In this document: piece by piece, positions 45,301 to 53,493 of the stretch
Numbering within the stretch: position 1 is the stretch's first letter
Layout: every line of letters begins with the position of its first letter
Source: Bradyrhizobium sp. CB3481
Lineage (GTDB): Bacteria > Pseudomonadota > Alphaproteobacteria > Rhizobiales > Xanthobacteraceae
Assembly (NCBI RefSeq): GCF_029714305.1
Contig: NZ_CP121647.1
Span: forward strand, 7,274,501 to 7,338,500
Length of the DNA stretch: 64,000 nucleotides
Direction of reading: 5' to 3'
Made by a program: the position numbers and the translations under genes
The notes under the pieces: generated by a model
Databases searched by the model: none
What the model was told of the DNA's origin: nothing
Seen by the model: only the letters and a program-made list of their open reading frames with translations

Positions 45301-45496
45301 CGATCAGCCGCGTGACGCTGTTATAGAGGTTTTCCGGCGACGCGCCGGGATAGCTGGTCGAGATCGAGATCGAGGGCGGCGCGATGATCGGATATTGCGC
45401 GACCGCGAGCAGCGGGATCGAGATCGCGCCGATCAGGCAGATGAAAAGCGCGACGACCCAGGCGAAGATCGGCCTGTCGATGAAGAAGCTAGGCAT
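42338..45496 (-). CDS. RND efflux pump permease (AcrB/MexF type, HAE1)
   Basis: The 1052-residue protein starts MPSFFIDRPIFAWVVALFIC. It has 12 predicted membrane helices, the porter subdomains between, and the TM4 proton-relay pair in AVGILVDDAIVVVENVERIM, plus helices LGTCATLMAAGYSINMLTMF and FALGLSVLVVFLLLAALYES-like segments. It exports hydrophobic compounds from periplasm and inner membrane with an adaptor and an outer membrane channel. The adaptor gene lies 8 nt upstream. No TolC-like channel or regulator gene is seen on either side. Confidence 0.95.
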   Translation of the reverse strand: MPSFFIDRPIFAWVVALFICLIGAISIPLLAVAQYPIIAPPSISISTSYPGASPENLYNSVTRLIEEELNGANGILNFESTSDSLGQVEIIANFVPGTETGAASVEVQNRIKRVEARLPRAVIQQGILIEEASSAVLQIITLNSTDGSLDEIGLGDFMIRNVLGEIRRIPGVGRATLYSTERSLRIWVDPAKLVGYGLTADDVNKAITAQNAQVASGSVGAEPSTPEQKISALVLVKGQLSSPEEFGAITLRANADGSTVRLRDVARIEIGGLSYQFNTRLNGKPTAGLSVLLSPTGNALATASAVEAKMTELSKFFPANISYDIPYNITPVVKASINKVLMTLVEAVVLVFIVMFLFLQNIRYTIIPTIVVPVALLGTCATLMAAGYSINMLTMFGMVLAVGILVDDAIVVVENVERIMAEEGLPPKEATRKAMSQITSAIIGITLVLMAVFVPMAFFPGSVGIIYRQFSVTMVSAIAFSALMALSLTPALCATLLKPVEAGHGHARKGVFGWFNRVLESGRGGYTRTVKGSLKRTGRLMLIYAVLLIGLGWAFVRLPGGFLPVDDQGFITTDVQTPSDSSYARTEAAVEQVEKYLRERQGVEDVTFLTGFSFLGQGMNTAQAFITLKDWKERGPKDSAAAIVADINRDLSSIRDARISALQPPPIDNLGNSSGFSFRLQDRGQKGYPALVAAADRLIAEANASPVLQKVYVEGLPPAPQVNLLIDREKAGAFGVTFEDINQTISTNLGSNYINDFPNRGRMQRVIVQADRTSRMNADDILNYNVKNSRGQLVPFSAFATVQWQRGPTQIAGFNYYPAVRISGEAKPGFTSGNAIAEMERLANKLPRGFGYEWTGQSLQEKLSGSQAPFLLGLSVLVVFLLLAALYESWTIPLAVLLTVPLGVCGAVVAATMRGLPNDVYFTVGLITIIGLAAKDAILIIEFAKDLRAQGKPLLEATLEACSLRFRPILMTGLAFVCGVLPMAIATGAGGASQQALGTSVMGGMIAVVILALLMVPVFFVSVQRVLAGDREKVAEQAAVSEPHGPPAPAKS

Positions 45497-45504
45497 CGAT
45501 CAGC

Positions 45505-46725
45505 TCAGCGGGCGGCCTGGGTCGCCGGCGCACTCGATACCGAACCAACCGAGGCATCCGCGTCGATCCACGCCTTCGCCTTGACCTTGTCACCGGGAAC
45601 GAATTTCTGGAACCCGTCGACCACGATACGGTCGCCGTCCTTCAGGCCTTCGCTGACCAGCCAGAGGCCGTCCTGCACCGCGCCGGTGCGGACCGGCTGC
45701 GTCGCGATACGGCCGTCATCCTTGACGACGAAGACTTCGCTGCCGCCGCCCGCGTCGCGCTGGATCGCCTGCTGCGGCACCGCGATGGCGTCGGAATCGA
45801 TGCCCTGCTCGATCAGCACGCGGACATACATGCCGGGAAGCAGCTCGCGGTTCGGATTCGGGAACTGGCCGCGCAGCGTGACCTGCCCGGTATAGGCGTC
45901 CACTTTGGCTTCCGAGAATAGCAGCCTGCCGGAAATCGGATAGACCGTGCCGTCGTCGAGCACGAGGCGGACCTTGGCAGTATCAGGCGCAATCCGGTCG
46001 AGATCGCCGCTGTCGAAGGCGCGGCGCAGCTTGTGCATCTCGGAAACCGACTGGGTGAAGTCGGCGTAGATCGGGTCGAGTTGCTGGATGGTGGCGAGGC
46101 TGGTGGTCTCATTCTGCACCACCAGCGCGCCTTCGCTCACCAGCGCGGCGCCGACCACGCCGCTGATCGGCGCGCGGATCGTCGCATAATCGAGGTTGAG
46201 CTTGGCGCGCGCGACCTCGGCCTTACGGGCGCCGACTTCGGCCTCCGCCTGGCGCTGCGCAGCGATGGCCTTCTCGTTCTCCACCTCCGGCGCCGCGCGC
46301 TGGCTGGTCAGCGTCGCTATGCGCTTCGCATGTTGGGTCGCCAGATCAAGTGCAGCCACCGCCTTGTCGAGCGCAGCTTCGCTGGCCTGCAGTTCCACCT
46401 CAAACGGCTTCGGATCAATCCTGTAGAGCGGATCGCCAGCCTTCACTTCGGTGCCTTGCTGGAACAAGCGCTCCACGATGATGCCCGACACGCGGGCGCG
46501 GACCTCGGAAACCCGCGTGGGCGCAATACGCCCCGGCAGTTCACGAACGAGGGCACGCGACTGCGAACGTACGGTGAAGGTGCCGACTTCGGGTTCCGGC
46601 GGTTTGGCAGCGGCGGTTGCGCTTGCCGCGTGCGGTTCGTTGCAGCCAGCCAATAGCGGCGCCATCGCCGCCAACATCAAAACGATGCATGCCGATCGCG
46701 TTGGTAGTCCGGACATTGAAAGCAT
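45505..46725 (-). CDS. RND efflux periplasmic adaptor lipoprotein
   Basis: The 406-residue protein has a lipoprotein signal ending in PLLAGCNEP (Cys near residue 28), then the membrane-fusion protein order: RVSEVRARVSGIIVERLFQQ with GTEVKAGDPLYRID (lipoyl-like domain), a helical hairpin rich in Ala/Glu/Lys (VENEKAIAAQRQAEAEVGAR), RAPISGVVGAALVSEGALV, then beta-barrel and membrane-proximal strands. It anchors in the inner membrane and bridges the permease to an outer-membrane channel. It is the first gene of a two-gene operon with the permease; a 785-nt gene-free gap lies upstream. Confidence 0.95.
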   Translation of the reverse strand: MLSMSGLPTRSACIVLMLAAMAPLLAGCNEPHAASATAAAKPPEPEVGTFTVRSQSRALVRELPGRIAPTRVSEVRARVSGIIVERLFQQGTEVKAGDPLYRIDPKPFEVELQASEAALDKAVAALDLATQHAKRIATLTSQRAAPEVENEKAIAAQRQAEAEVGARKAEVARAKLNLDYATIRAPISGVVGAALVSEGALVVQNETTSLATIQQLDPIYADFTQSVSEMHKLRRAFDSGDLDRIAPDTAKVRLVLDDGTVYPISGRLLFSEAKVDAYTGQVTLRGQFPNPNRELLPGMYVRVLIEQGIDSDAIAVPQQAIQRDAGGGSEVFVVKDDGRIATQPVRTGAVQDGLWLVSEGLKDGDRIVVDGFQKFVPGDKVKAKAWIDADASVGSVSSAPATQAAR

Positions 46726-47511
46726 TGCCCCAGTTCAGGTTTGAAGCGCGAATTGAGCACTCGCGACGTTGTCGTAGAGAATCTTGGAACTCACGGTTGA
46801 TGGCAGAGAGGATAGGTTGAGCCTGCTGCGATGCAATAGTTGGCGCGGCGGCCCAATGTCACACGACGCTATCGCGCTGAATTTGCGCTGATTTCGGAGG
46901 ACTCACTCGATTGTGAGGCGGTTCCATCGCACGTTCCGCGGCGGAACCGAAAAATGAACGGTTGGAACGCGTCGTTTGGCTGCATTCAGATGCAGAAGAT
47001 GCGCGTTGCTGCATCGACGGGCATGATTCGGTTAATCCGGATCTAACCGGTTGCCTTCAGGGCGCGGCCGATCCGAGGCGGCTCGCAATCCAAAGGGATC
47101 GGCAATTCGTTTAATGCCGCTCGGCTCGACGGTTGCGAACGGGAATTTGCCAGCATCGCAATCCGTCATGCGCTGCCGTCGCCATCACGTCGCGACATAC
47201 GTGCCTCGACGCCATAACATTTGGCCTGTCGCGGCCTGATACACGATGGAGCGGGCGCCGCCTCCCAGAATCGGACCGCCCGGCGTTAACCATTTCTTCA
47301 GTCAAGGCATCCGACCGGCGGCCCGCGACGCCGTCATGAAAAATCCCGGTTGGACATCGAACAGTTCCCAAATACGTTGATGTCAAAGCCGGGTTTCGGG
47401 ACGAGGTTTCCGCGTGGTCTGCCCGAAATGGCGGCTTGCCAGCTTTTTTATCCGGCCCGCTGTGCCATATTGGCCGCCAGCGCGGCCTTTCGTAACGGAT
47501 GACACCCGCAA
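46726..47511. other. 785-nt stretch without a supportable gene
   Basis: Between the divergent RND adaptor and MotA-like genes I see only short frames with arginine-rich, non-protein-like translations. The stretch has somewhat lower GC than the flanking genes. There is no tRNA-like cloverleaf, no palindromic repeat of the families above and no regulator gene. It may contain promoters for both flanking operons and the relic of a regulator gene. Confidence 0.6.
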
Positions 47512-48504
47512 ATGCCCTCAGGCCCCTCCTCCCGCTCCGACATGGAGATCGAACTGAGCAAACTGTCCTCACCCCGGATTTTCCTGGTGCGGATGCTGGT
47601 GTTCCTGGTGCTATGCGCGCTGATCACGGTCGTGCTCTACAAGCAGATCATCCTGGCGTTCTTTGCCAATCCCGGCCTCAATGCCCTGATCGGCGGGGTG
47701 CTCTTGATCGGCATCATCCTGTCGTTCCGGCAGGTAATCCGGCTCTATCCCGAAGTGTCCTGGGTCAACAATTTCCGGATCGCCGACCCCGGTTTGGCGA
47801 TCGACCGGCGTCCGAAGCTGCTGGCGCCGATGGCGGCGATTCTCGGCGGCGAGCGGGCGGGACGGATGACGATCTCGCAGCAGACCATGCGGCATTTGCT
47901 GGATTCGATCGCGACGCGGCTGGACGAGGCCCGCGACATTTCCCGCTATATGACCGGCCTGCTCGTCTTTCTCGGCCTGCTCGGCACCTTCTGGGGCCTG
48001 ATCGAGACGGTCGGTTCCGTCGGCAAGGTGATCGACGGCCTGAAGGTCGGCGGCGATGCCGCATCCGTGTTCGATACACTGAAAGAGGGGCTGGCGGCGC
48101 CGCTCGGCGGCATGGGCATTTCGTTCTCGTCCTCGCTGTTCGGCCTCGCCGGTTCGCTGATCCTCGGCTTCCTCGACCTGCAGTCGAGCCAGGCGCAGAA
48201 CCGCTTCTATACCGATCTCGAAGATTGGCTCGCCTCCACGGTCCGTGAATACGGCGATGGGTCCGGCATGGGCGGCGAACTCCAGCATGCGATGGAGCGC
48301 ATCCGCGCGGTGGTCGAAGAGGGCGGCGGCAGCCGCAGTACCACGGCGGCAATGGCCAATCTCGCCGAAGCCATCCAGGGCCTGGTCGCCCATATGCGCA
48401 CCGAGCAGCAGATGATCCGCGAATGGGCCGACGGCCAGGGCGAGCAGAACCGCGAGATCAAGAAACTCCTGGAGCGGATCGCCAAGCAGCCCGAGAAGAG
48501 CTGA
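47512..48504 (+). CDS. MotA/TolQ/ExbB-like proton channel protein
   Basis: The 330-residue protein has membrane helices at about residues 25-50 and 55-78 and a hairpin of two more near 140-220. The MotA/ExbB domain reads RYMTGLLVFLGLLGTFWGLI, then LKEGLAAPLGGMGISFSSSL, FGLAGSLILGFLDL, with the characteristic small residues lining a proton path. The C-terminal ~80 residues are charged and helical (MRTEQQMIREWADGQGEQNR). Paired with the OmpA/MotB-like gene downstream, it should form an ion-driven motor at the inner membrane. The function in this lineage is unknown, and it is not the flagellar MotA. Confidence 0.88.
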   Translation: MPSGPSSRSDMEIELSKLSSPRIFLVRMLVFLVLCALITVVLYKQIILAFFANPGLNALIGGVLLIGIILSFRQVIRLYPEVSWVNNFRIADPGLAIDRRPKLLAPMAAILGGERAGRMTISQQTMRHLLDSIATRLDEARDISRYMTGLLVFLGLLGTFWGLIETVGSVGKVIDGLKVGGDAASVFDTLKEGLAAPLGGMGISFSSSLFGLAGSLILGFLDLQSSQAQNRFYTDLEDWLASTVREYGDGSGMGGELQHAMERIRAVVEEGGGSRSTTAAMANLAEAIQGLVAHMRTEQQMIREWADGQGEQNREIKKLLERIAKQPEKS

Positions 48505-48516
48505 GGGGCAAATGTT

Positions 48517-48632
48517 CATGTCCCGGACGCGACGCAGCACGCCAGTGATGCGACGCAGAGCCGGGACCCATCGCGAGTAGGTCCCGGCTCTGCGGAGCAG
48601 CGTTTCACGCTGCACCGCGTCCGGGACACGAG
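48517..48632. repeat. Palindromic repeat of the CCGGGAC family
   Basis: CATGTCCCGGACGCGACGCAG and CTGCACCGCGTCCGGGACACG are inverse ends, with GGGACCC and GGTCCCGG inside. It occupies the entire 146-nt gap between the channel gene and its OmpA-like partner. Confidence 0.75.
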
Positions 48633-48650
48633 ATTGTCGGAGAATTCAAC

Positions 48651-49679
48651 ATGGCCCTCGCCCGCGCCCGCCGCAGTGAATCCGGTTTCAACTACTGGCC
48701 GGGCTTCGTCGACGCGCTCTCGACGCTCGTGCTGTCGATCGTATTCCTGCTGTCGGTGTTCCTGGTGGTGCAGTTCTTCCTGTCGCAGGAGGTCACCGGC
48801 AAGGACAAGGCGCTGGAGCAGCTCAACGCCAAGATCGCACAGCTCAACGATCTGTTATCGCTGGAGAAGCTCGGCAAGCTCGCGCTCGACGACCAGATCA
48901 CGCAATTGCGCGCCGGCCTCGCCGCCGCGGAGGGCGAACGCGACCGCATCAAGGGGCTCTATGAGGGACTGTCCGGCGCCGGCGGCGACGCGCAAGGCCG
49001 CGCCAACGAGCTCACCAAGGCGCTCGAATCCGAAAAGAGCGTCAGCACGCGCGCGCTGGCTCAGATCGAGGTGCTGAACCAGCAGATCAGCGCGCTGCGC
49101 CGTCAGCTCGCGGCGCTCGAGGAAGCGCTGGAAGCTTCCGAGAAGCGCGACAAGGAATCGCAAGGGCGGATCGCCGATCTCGGCCAGCGTCTTAACGTCG
49201 CGCTGGCGCAGCGCGTGCAGGAATTGTCGCGCTACCGCTCGGAATTCTTCGGCCGCCTGCGCGCCATTCTCGGCAACCGTCCGGATGTCCGCATCGTCGG
49301 CGACCGCTTCGTGTTCCAGTCTGAAGTGTTCTTCGATAGCGGCCAGGCGCTGCTGCTGCCCGAGGGGCGCGCCGAGCTCGACAAGCTCGCCACCGCGCTG
49401 ATCGATCTCGACAAGCAGATTCCGGCGGAGATCGCCTGGGTGCTGCGGGTCGACGGCCACACCGACATGCGGCCGATCAATTCGCCGCTGTTCAAGTCGA
49501 ACTGGGAATTGTCGTCGGCGCGCGCCATCTCGGTGGTGCAGTACCTGATCTTCCTCGGCGTGCCCGCGCAGCGGCTGGTCGCCGCCGGCTTTGCCGAATT
49601 CCAGCCGCTCGACAACGCGCCCAACGAAGACGCCTACAAGCGCAACCGCCGCATCGAGCTGAAGCTGACGGAACGATAG
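48651..49679 (+). CDS. OmpA/MotB-like peptidoglycan-binding partner protein
   Basis: The 342-residue protein, with GGAGA ahead of its ATG, has one N-terminal TM with a polar Asp at residue 21 (FVDALSTLVLSIVFLLSVFL), as MotB/ExbD/TolR need for proton transfer. A long coiled coil follows (residues ~50-190: QLNAKIAQLNDLLSLEKLGK and so on), then a C-terminal OmpA domain: VFFDSGQALLLPEGRAELDK, VDGHTDMRP, SSARAISVVQYL, RLVAAGFAEFQP, RRIELKLTER. It is anchored to the peptidoglycan. It makes a motor pair with the channel gene 146 nt upstream. Confidence 0.9.
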   Translation: MALARARRSESGFNYWPGFVDALSTLVLSIVFLLSVFLVVQFFLSQEVTGKDKALEQLNAKIAQLNDLLSLEKLGKLALDDQITQLRAGLAAAEGERDRIKGLYEGLSGAGGDAQGRANELTKALESEKSVSTRALAQIEVLNQQISALRRQLAALEEALEASEKRDKESQGRIADLGQRLNVALAQRVQELSRYRSEFFGRLRAILGNRPDVRIVGDRFVFQSEVFFDSGQALLLPEGRAELDKLATALIDLDKQIPAEIAWVLRVDGHTDMRPINSPLFKSNWELSSARAISVVQYLIFLGVPAQRLVAAGFAEFQPLDNAPNEDAYKRNRRIELKLTER

Positions 49680-49699
49680 TTAGCGAGGGATGATCCCGA

Positions 49700-49731
49700 C
49701 GTCATGGCCGGGCTTGTCCCGGGCATGACGA
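49700..49731. repeat. Short CGTCATG...CATGACG inverted repeat
   Basis: CGTCATGGCCGGG and CCCGGGCATGACG face each other across a short loop 20 nt past the OmpA-like gene. It is a reduced member of the same class of intergenic palindromes and may act as a terminator. Confidence 0.55.
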
Positions 49732-49751
49732 CATGCCCAATGCGGCAGCCG

Positions 49752-49952
49752 TCATACGCCGCGGATCAAAACCCCTACCGTCAGCACCACATAGGCGATC
49801 GCCAGCACGTCGAACACATGCGCCGGCGTGATGATCGGCATCGATACATGCGCGTAGCGCACGAGCAGCGCGCAGACTGCGAGAATGAACGAAACCAGGA
49901 AGATAGCGACCGAGGGAGGCGTCAGGGCAAAACCACCGCGGCGGAAGGGCAT
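49752..49952 (-). CDS. Small two-helix membrane protein (66 aa)
   Basis: The ATG at 49952 opens MPFRRGGFALTPPSVAIFLV, followed by one hydrophobic helix (AIFLVSFILAVCALLVRY) and a second (VLAIAYVVLTVGVLI). AAG-AGAC-like purines precede the start. The layout is consistent over the whole frame and typical of conserved small hypotheticals in Rhizobiales. The role is unknown. It is convergent with the OmpA-like gene and on the same strand as the ABC exporter upstream, whose gene ends 79 nt further right. Confidence 0.65.
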   Translation of the reverse strand: MPFRRGGFALTPPSVAIFLVSFILAVCALLVRYAHVSMPIITPAHVFDVLAIAYVVLTVGVLIRGV

Positions 49953-50031
49953 AACCGTCTCCTGTTGAGCTGACCTTTCAAAAGTATGGTCAGGCAACAA
50001 CGAGGTGGCCCTTTCGGTTCCCGTCAATCGG

Positions 50032-51885
50032 CTACGCGCCCTCGAATTGCAGCCGCGCCAATCGCGCGTAGAGCCCGTTCGCTGCAACCAGCTCCGCATG
50101 CGTGCCCTGCTCGACGATCTTGCCCTGGTCCATCACCATGATGCGGTCGCACGACAGCACGGTCGCGAGGCGATGGGCGATCACCAGCGTGGTGCGGTGG
50201 CGCATCAACTCTTCCAGCGCGGTCTGCACCAGCGTCTCGCTTTCGGCATCGAGCGCGGAGGTGGCTTCGTCGAGCAGCAACAGCGGCGCATCGCGCAGGA
50301 TGGCGCGGGCAATCGCGATGCGCTGGCGCTGGCCGCCCGACAGCGTCACGCCGCGCTCGCCGAGCTGCGCCTCGAAGCCGCCAGGCAGACGGCGCAGGAA
50401 TTCGGTGGCATGCGCCAGATCGGCGGCGCGCTCGACTTCGGCATCCGTGGCATCCGGCCGGCCGAAGCGGATATTTTCGCGCGCGCTGGCCGCAAACACC
50501 ACGCTATCCTGCGGCACCAGTGCGATGCGCGAGCGCACCTCGACCGGATCGGCCGATTTGACCGGCACGCCATCCAGCGAAATCGTGCCGCGCGCCGGAT
50601 CGTAGAAGCGCAAGAGGAGATGAAACAACGTGCTCTTGCCGGCCCCCGAGGGCCCGACGATCGCGACCTTTTCGCCGGCCTTGACCGACAGCGAGACGTT
50701 GTCGACCACCAGCACGTCCGGCCGCGCCGGATAGGCAAAGCTGACCTTTTCAAAGCCGACATCGCCGCGCGCGGGCTTGGGCAGCACGACCGGCTGCGGC
50801 GGCGCGGTGATCTGCGATTTCACCCGAAGAATTTCGAACAGCCGCTCGGCTGCCCCTGACGCCGCCGAGACCTCGCCCCAGACCTCGCTGAGCTGGCCGA
50901 GGCCGGTGGCGGCAAACGCCGCGTACAGCACGAACTGGCCGAGCCGGCCCGGCGTGATCTGGCCGGTCAGCACGTCATGCGAGCCGACCCAGAGGATGGC
51001 GACGACGCTGGAAAACACGATGAAGATGATGATCAGCGTCAGCACCGCGCGCGCCCGCGTTGAGCTGCGCGCCGCCTCATAGGCCTGTTCGACCTCGCCG
51101 CCGAAGCGGTTCGTTGCCAGCCGCTCGCTGGTATAGGCCTGCACCGTCCTGATCGCACCGACTAGTTCGGAGGCGTAAGCGCTGGCATCCGCCAGCGTAT
51201 CCTGCGCATTGCGCGACAGCCGCCGCACCCAGCGCCCAAATGCGACCAGCGGGATCACGATCACGGGGATAGCGAGCAGCACGAAGCCGGACAGTTTCGG
51301 GCTCGTGATCACCATCATGGCGGTGGCGCCGATGAACAGCATCATGTTGCGCAGCGCGATCGACACCGAGGCGCCGACCGCCGACTTGATCTGGGTCGTA
51401 TCCGCCGTCAGCCGCGACACCAGTTCGCCCGAGCGCGCGGAATCGAAGAAGGCCGGCGACAGCGAGACCAGATGCGCGAACACATCGCGTCGGAGATCGG
51501 CGACGATGCGCTCGCCGATCGTCATGACGAGGTAATAGCGCGAGGCGCTGGCGGCGGCGAGCACCGCGACGACCGCGATCATGACGCTGAAATAGCTGTT
51601 GATCAGGGCGATGCCTTCGGGGCTGAAGCCGAAATCGATCATGCGGCGGACCGCGATCGGCACCACCAGCGTCGTGATCGCCGCAACCGTCAGCGAGACG
51701 AAGGCGAGCAGCGCGCGGCCACGGTAGCGCGCGACATAGGGCGCGAGGGCGAGTAGCGGGCGCAGCCTGGCGCGGGTCTTGGCCGGCGACTGCGTCAGCT
51801 GACCCTCGATGAACGCCTCTTCCTCGAGCAGGGCGTCGCGCGGCGGTGTGCCGCGGGGGGCTTCAATCTGTTCCACTGCGCTCAT
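50032..51885 (-). CDS. ABC exporter half-transporter with fused ATPase (MsbA/ABCB type)
   Basis: The 617-residue protein has six predicted TM helices in residues ~50-340 and an ATPase domain from ~380: Walker [22 protein letters not shown]-loop VPQDSVVF, signature [16 protein letters not shown], Walker [18 protein letters not shown]-loop VIAHRLATV. It would act as a homodimer exporting a lipid or hydrophobic compound. The C-terminal [20 protein letters not shown] is typical of the MsbA-like group. No substrate-specific neighbour is apparent. The ATG at 51885 is ~180 nt from the divergent rpmE. Confidence 0.95.
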   Translation of the reverse strand: MSAVEQIEAPRGTPPRDALLEEEAFIEGQLTQSPAKTRARLRPLLALAPYVARYRGRALLAFVSLTVAAITTLVVPIAVRRMIDFGFSPEGIALINSYFSVMIAVVAVLAAASASRYYLVMTIGERIVADLRRDVFAHLVSLSPAFFDSARSGELVSRLTADTTQIKSAVGASVSIALRNMMLFIGATAMMVITSPKLSGFVLLAIPVIVIPLVAFGRWVRRLSRNAQDTLADASAYASELVGAIRTVQAYTSERLATNRFGGEVEQAYEAARSSTRARAVLTLIIIFIVFSSVVAILWVGSHDVLTGQITPGRLGQFVLYAAFAATGLGQLSEVWGEVSAASGAAERLFEILRVKSQITAPPQPVVLPKPARGDVGFEKVSFAYPARPDVLVVDNVSLSVKAGEKVAIVGPSGAGKSTLFHLLLRFYDPARGTISLDGVPVKSADPVEVRSRIALVPQDSVVFAASARENIRFGRPDATDAEVERAADLAHATEFLRRLPGGFEAQLGERGVTLSGGQRQRIAIARAILRDAPLLLLDEATSALDAESETLVQTALEELMRHRTTLVIAHRLATVLSCDRIMVMDQGKIVEQGTHAELVAANGLYARLARLQFEGA

Positions 51886-51975
51886 GAAATCCGACCCGTT
51901 TTTCCGCCCTCAGATAGGCCTCCGCGGCCCCCTCTGGCAAATCCGGGAGATTCCCAATCCGGGCATATACGTAGC

Positions 51976-52010
51976 TTGTTTTGGCGGGCGGCTTACGTTA
52001 TAGAGCCGCC
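51976..52010 (+). promoter_or_regulatory. Candidate sigma-70 promoter for rpmE with overlapping dyad
   Basis: TTGTTT (51976-51981) and TTATAG (51998-52003) are spaced 16 bp, ~60 nt before the rpmE ATG. GGCGGCT (51988-51994) and AGCCGCC (52004-52010) form an inverted repeat surrounding the -10 element, which could be an operator. This is read by eye only. Confidence 0.4.
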
Positions 52011-52065
52011 AAATCCCGTATACCCTGACATTTGAGATGGGCGCCGGCGCGCCGAAGGATATGCC

Positions 52066-52293
52066 ATGAAAGCCGAAATTCATCCGAATTATCATACGAT
52101 TACGGTCGTGATGACCGACGGGACCGAGTATCAGACCCGCTCCACCTGGGGCAAGGAAGGCGACAAGCTGAATCTCGATATCGACCCCAAGTCGCACCCG
52201 GCCTGGACCGGCGGCTCGCAGCAGATCCTCGACCGCGGCGGCCGCGTGTCGCGCTTCCAGAAGAAGTTTTCGGGCTTCCTCAAGAAGGACTGA
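52066..52293 (+). CDS. rpmE: 50S ribosomal protein L31 (zinc-free type)
   Basis: The 75-residue protein [20 protein letters not shown] continues [23 protein letters not shown] and [14 protein letters not shown], matching bL31. The Cys residues of zinc-binding L31 (CxC ... CxxC) are absent, so this is the C-minus form. It is a structural protein of the large subunit at the intersubunit bridge. AAGGA precedes the ATG. A strong terminator follows. Absence of zinc ligands would make it insensitive to zinc starvation. Confidence 0.96.
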   Translation: MKAEIHPNYHTITVVMTDGTEYQTRSTWGKEGDKLNLDIDPKSHPAWTGGSQQILDRGGRVSRFQKKFSGFLKKD

Positions 52294-52333
52294 GGGGTCT
52301 CGGACCGCTGTCCTCCTGTCCAGAAATACAAAA

Positions 52334-52359
52334 CGCCCCGGTCAAGCCGGGGCGTTTTT
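52334..52359 (+). terminator. Rho-independent terminator of rpmE
   Basis: CGCCCCGG pairs with CCGGGGCG around TCAAG and is followed directly by five T residues. It is the clearest intrinsic terminator in the window. Confidence 0.92.
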
Positions 52360-52378
52360 GTTTGGGCTGTTTACAGCC

Positions 52379-52451
52379 GTCATTCCGGGCGCGAAGCGAA
52401 CCCGGACTCTCGAGATTCCGGGTTCGATGCTTCGCATCGCCCCGGAATGAC
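52379..52451. repeat. Palindromic repeat of the GTCATTCCGGG...CCGGAATGACAG family
   Basis: GTCATTCCGGGCGCGAAGC at the left and GCATCGCCCCGGAATGAC at the right are inverse ends, with CGAAC CCGG inside. It is placed between convergent rpmE and the DUF1465 gene. Confidence 0.75.
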
Positions 52452-52469
52452 AGTGCGAGATTTTCGGCC

Positions 52470-52982
52470 CTACTGCTCGAACGCCGCCTTCAGGCGGTTG
52501 AGCTGCGGCACCAGCGGGTTGCCGATCGGCGCGCGTTCGGCTGGCGGTGCATGGATCGAGGTATCGAGCCGGCGGACCTTGGCCTGCAGGTTCATCGAGC
52601 GCATGATCAGGTCCTGCAATTGCTGCGGCAGTTTTTCGATCATGTCCTGCGGGCCGGGATCGGCAGCCGTAAGCTTGACCTTGGTCTTTTCCCGGTTGGC
52701 CTGGGTCAGCGTCATCTCGCCTTCCTTGACCGCGCGGTGCAGCAGCAGCCAGGACGCGAGCTGCATCAGGCGGGTGGTGAGGCGCATGCTTTCGGTTGCG
52801 TAAGTGAGACTGACAGAACGCTCGAGCGCCTTGGCCTCGGTGCGGCCCTCGCCGTCCAGATAGGCGGCGGTTTCCTCGACCAAATCCATGCCTTCCCTGA
52901 AGAGAGTTCCGAACGCCGCCGAATTAGTCAGTCGCTCGCTGAACATCACGAGCGCGGTTTCGCTTTGCGAACGCTCCGCCAT
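52470..52982 (-). CDS. DUF1465 (RcdA-like) family protein
   Basis: The ATG at 52982 gives 170 residues, all helical: MAERSQSETALVMFSERLTN, AAYLDGEGRTEAKALERSVS, LTYATESMRLTTRLMQLASW, LQDLIMRSMNLQAKVRRLDT. I recognise DUF1465, which I believe includes Caulobacter RcdA, an adaptor that delivers CtrA to ClpXP in the cell cycle. The Bradyrhizobium-type copy may share that role. Neighbour DUF1192 is on the same strand upstream across a 510-nt gap. Confidence 0.85.
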   Translation of the reverse strand: MAERSQSETALVMFSERLTNSAAFGTLFREGMDLVEETAAYLDGEGRTEAKALERSVSLTYATESMRLTTRLMQLASWLLLHRAVKEGEMTLTQANREKTKVKLTAADPGPQDMIEKLPQQLQDLIMRSMNLQAKVRRLDTSIHAPPAERAPIGNPLVPQLNRLKAAFEQ

Positions 52983-53142
52983 GGTTAACGCCCTCACGCC
53001 ACTATTTGCCCCAACCGGCTGTGAACCACCGGCTTATGATGAACAAATCATTGCTCGGGCGGGGTCGAGAGTCCAGCGGCAACCAAGTTTATGGTTTCCA
53101 GCGTATGGGGGCACAAAATAGCCGTGCTCAGCACAAAAAAGA

Positions 53143-53160
53143 GCCGCCGTTTCCGGCGGC
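53143..53160 (-). terminator. Bidirectional hairpin, best as minus-strand terminator
   Basis: GCCGCCG pairs with CGGCGGC around a 4-nt loop. On the minus strand it is followed by TCTTTTTT, on the plus strand by TTTT. No annotated gene upstream on either strand ends near it, so it could terminate an unannotated small transcript. Confidence 0.7.
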
Positions 53161-53338
53161 TTTTGAAGTTGATAACAGGGAGGCGTCAAACAGAGTGGAC
53201 AGGAGCCACTCGGTGTCCAAACGAGGACAGTGACAGTCATAATCGAGAAAGCTTAACGGGTCGTAAACGAGCGATTTTTTTTAGACTTTGTTTGCCATGT
53301 CGGCCATTGGCCGAGTGCTATTGTTGACTCTAACCGCG

Positions 53339-53475
53339 GTCGTCCCCGCGCACGCGGGGACCCATAAACACCAGCGGATATGATTGAGGGAAGTCGGCCA
53401 GAGGCCTGCCACAAGATGAGCCGCGGCGTATGGATCCCGGATCGCGTTCGCTGCTCTCACTTGTCCGGGACGACG
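53339..53475. repeat. Palindromic repeat of the CGTCCCCGCG...GTCCGGGACGACG family
   Basis: It begins GTCGTCCCCGCGCACGCGGGGACC and ends CACTTGTCCGGGACGACG, with GGATCCCGGATC inside. It lies just downstream of the DUF1192 gene. Confidence 0.7.
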
Positions 53476-53493
53476 AAGGAGAGAGTTTGAATT

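Larger units (their letters stand above)
52983..53493. other. 510-nt gene-free interval with terminator and repeat
   Basis: No supportable protein frame is present. It contains a bidirectional hairpin (53143-53160), an AT-richer stretch near 53270-53290 with GATTTTTTTTAG, a 15-bp palindrome TCGGCCATTGGCCGA near 53300-53314, and a palindromic repeat (53339-53475). The region on the minus strand upstream of the hairpin could encode a small RNA; this is untested. Confidence 0.6.

Noticed and set aside
43067..45895. 942-residue plus-strand frame opposite the RND permease
   Set aside because: It is an antisense shadow caused by GC-rich codon bias; its arginine/aspartate-rich translation has no domain character while the minus strand encodes an intact AcrB-type pump.
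47512..49679. Zorya-type anti-phage system (ZorA/ZorB)
   Set aside because: The channel and OmpA/MotB-like pair resembles ZorAB in outline, but no ZorC, ZorD or ZorE gene is near, flanking genes are ordinary, and the channel's cytoplasmic tail is short.
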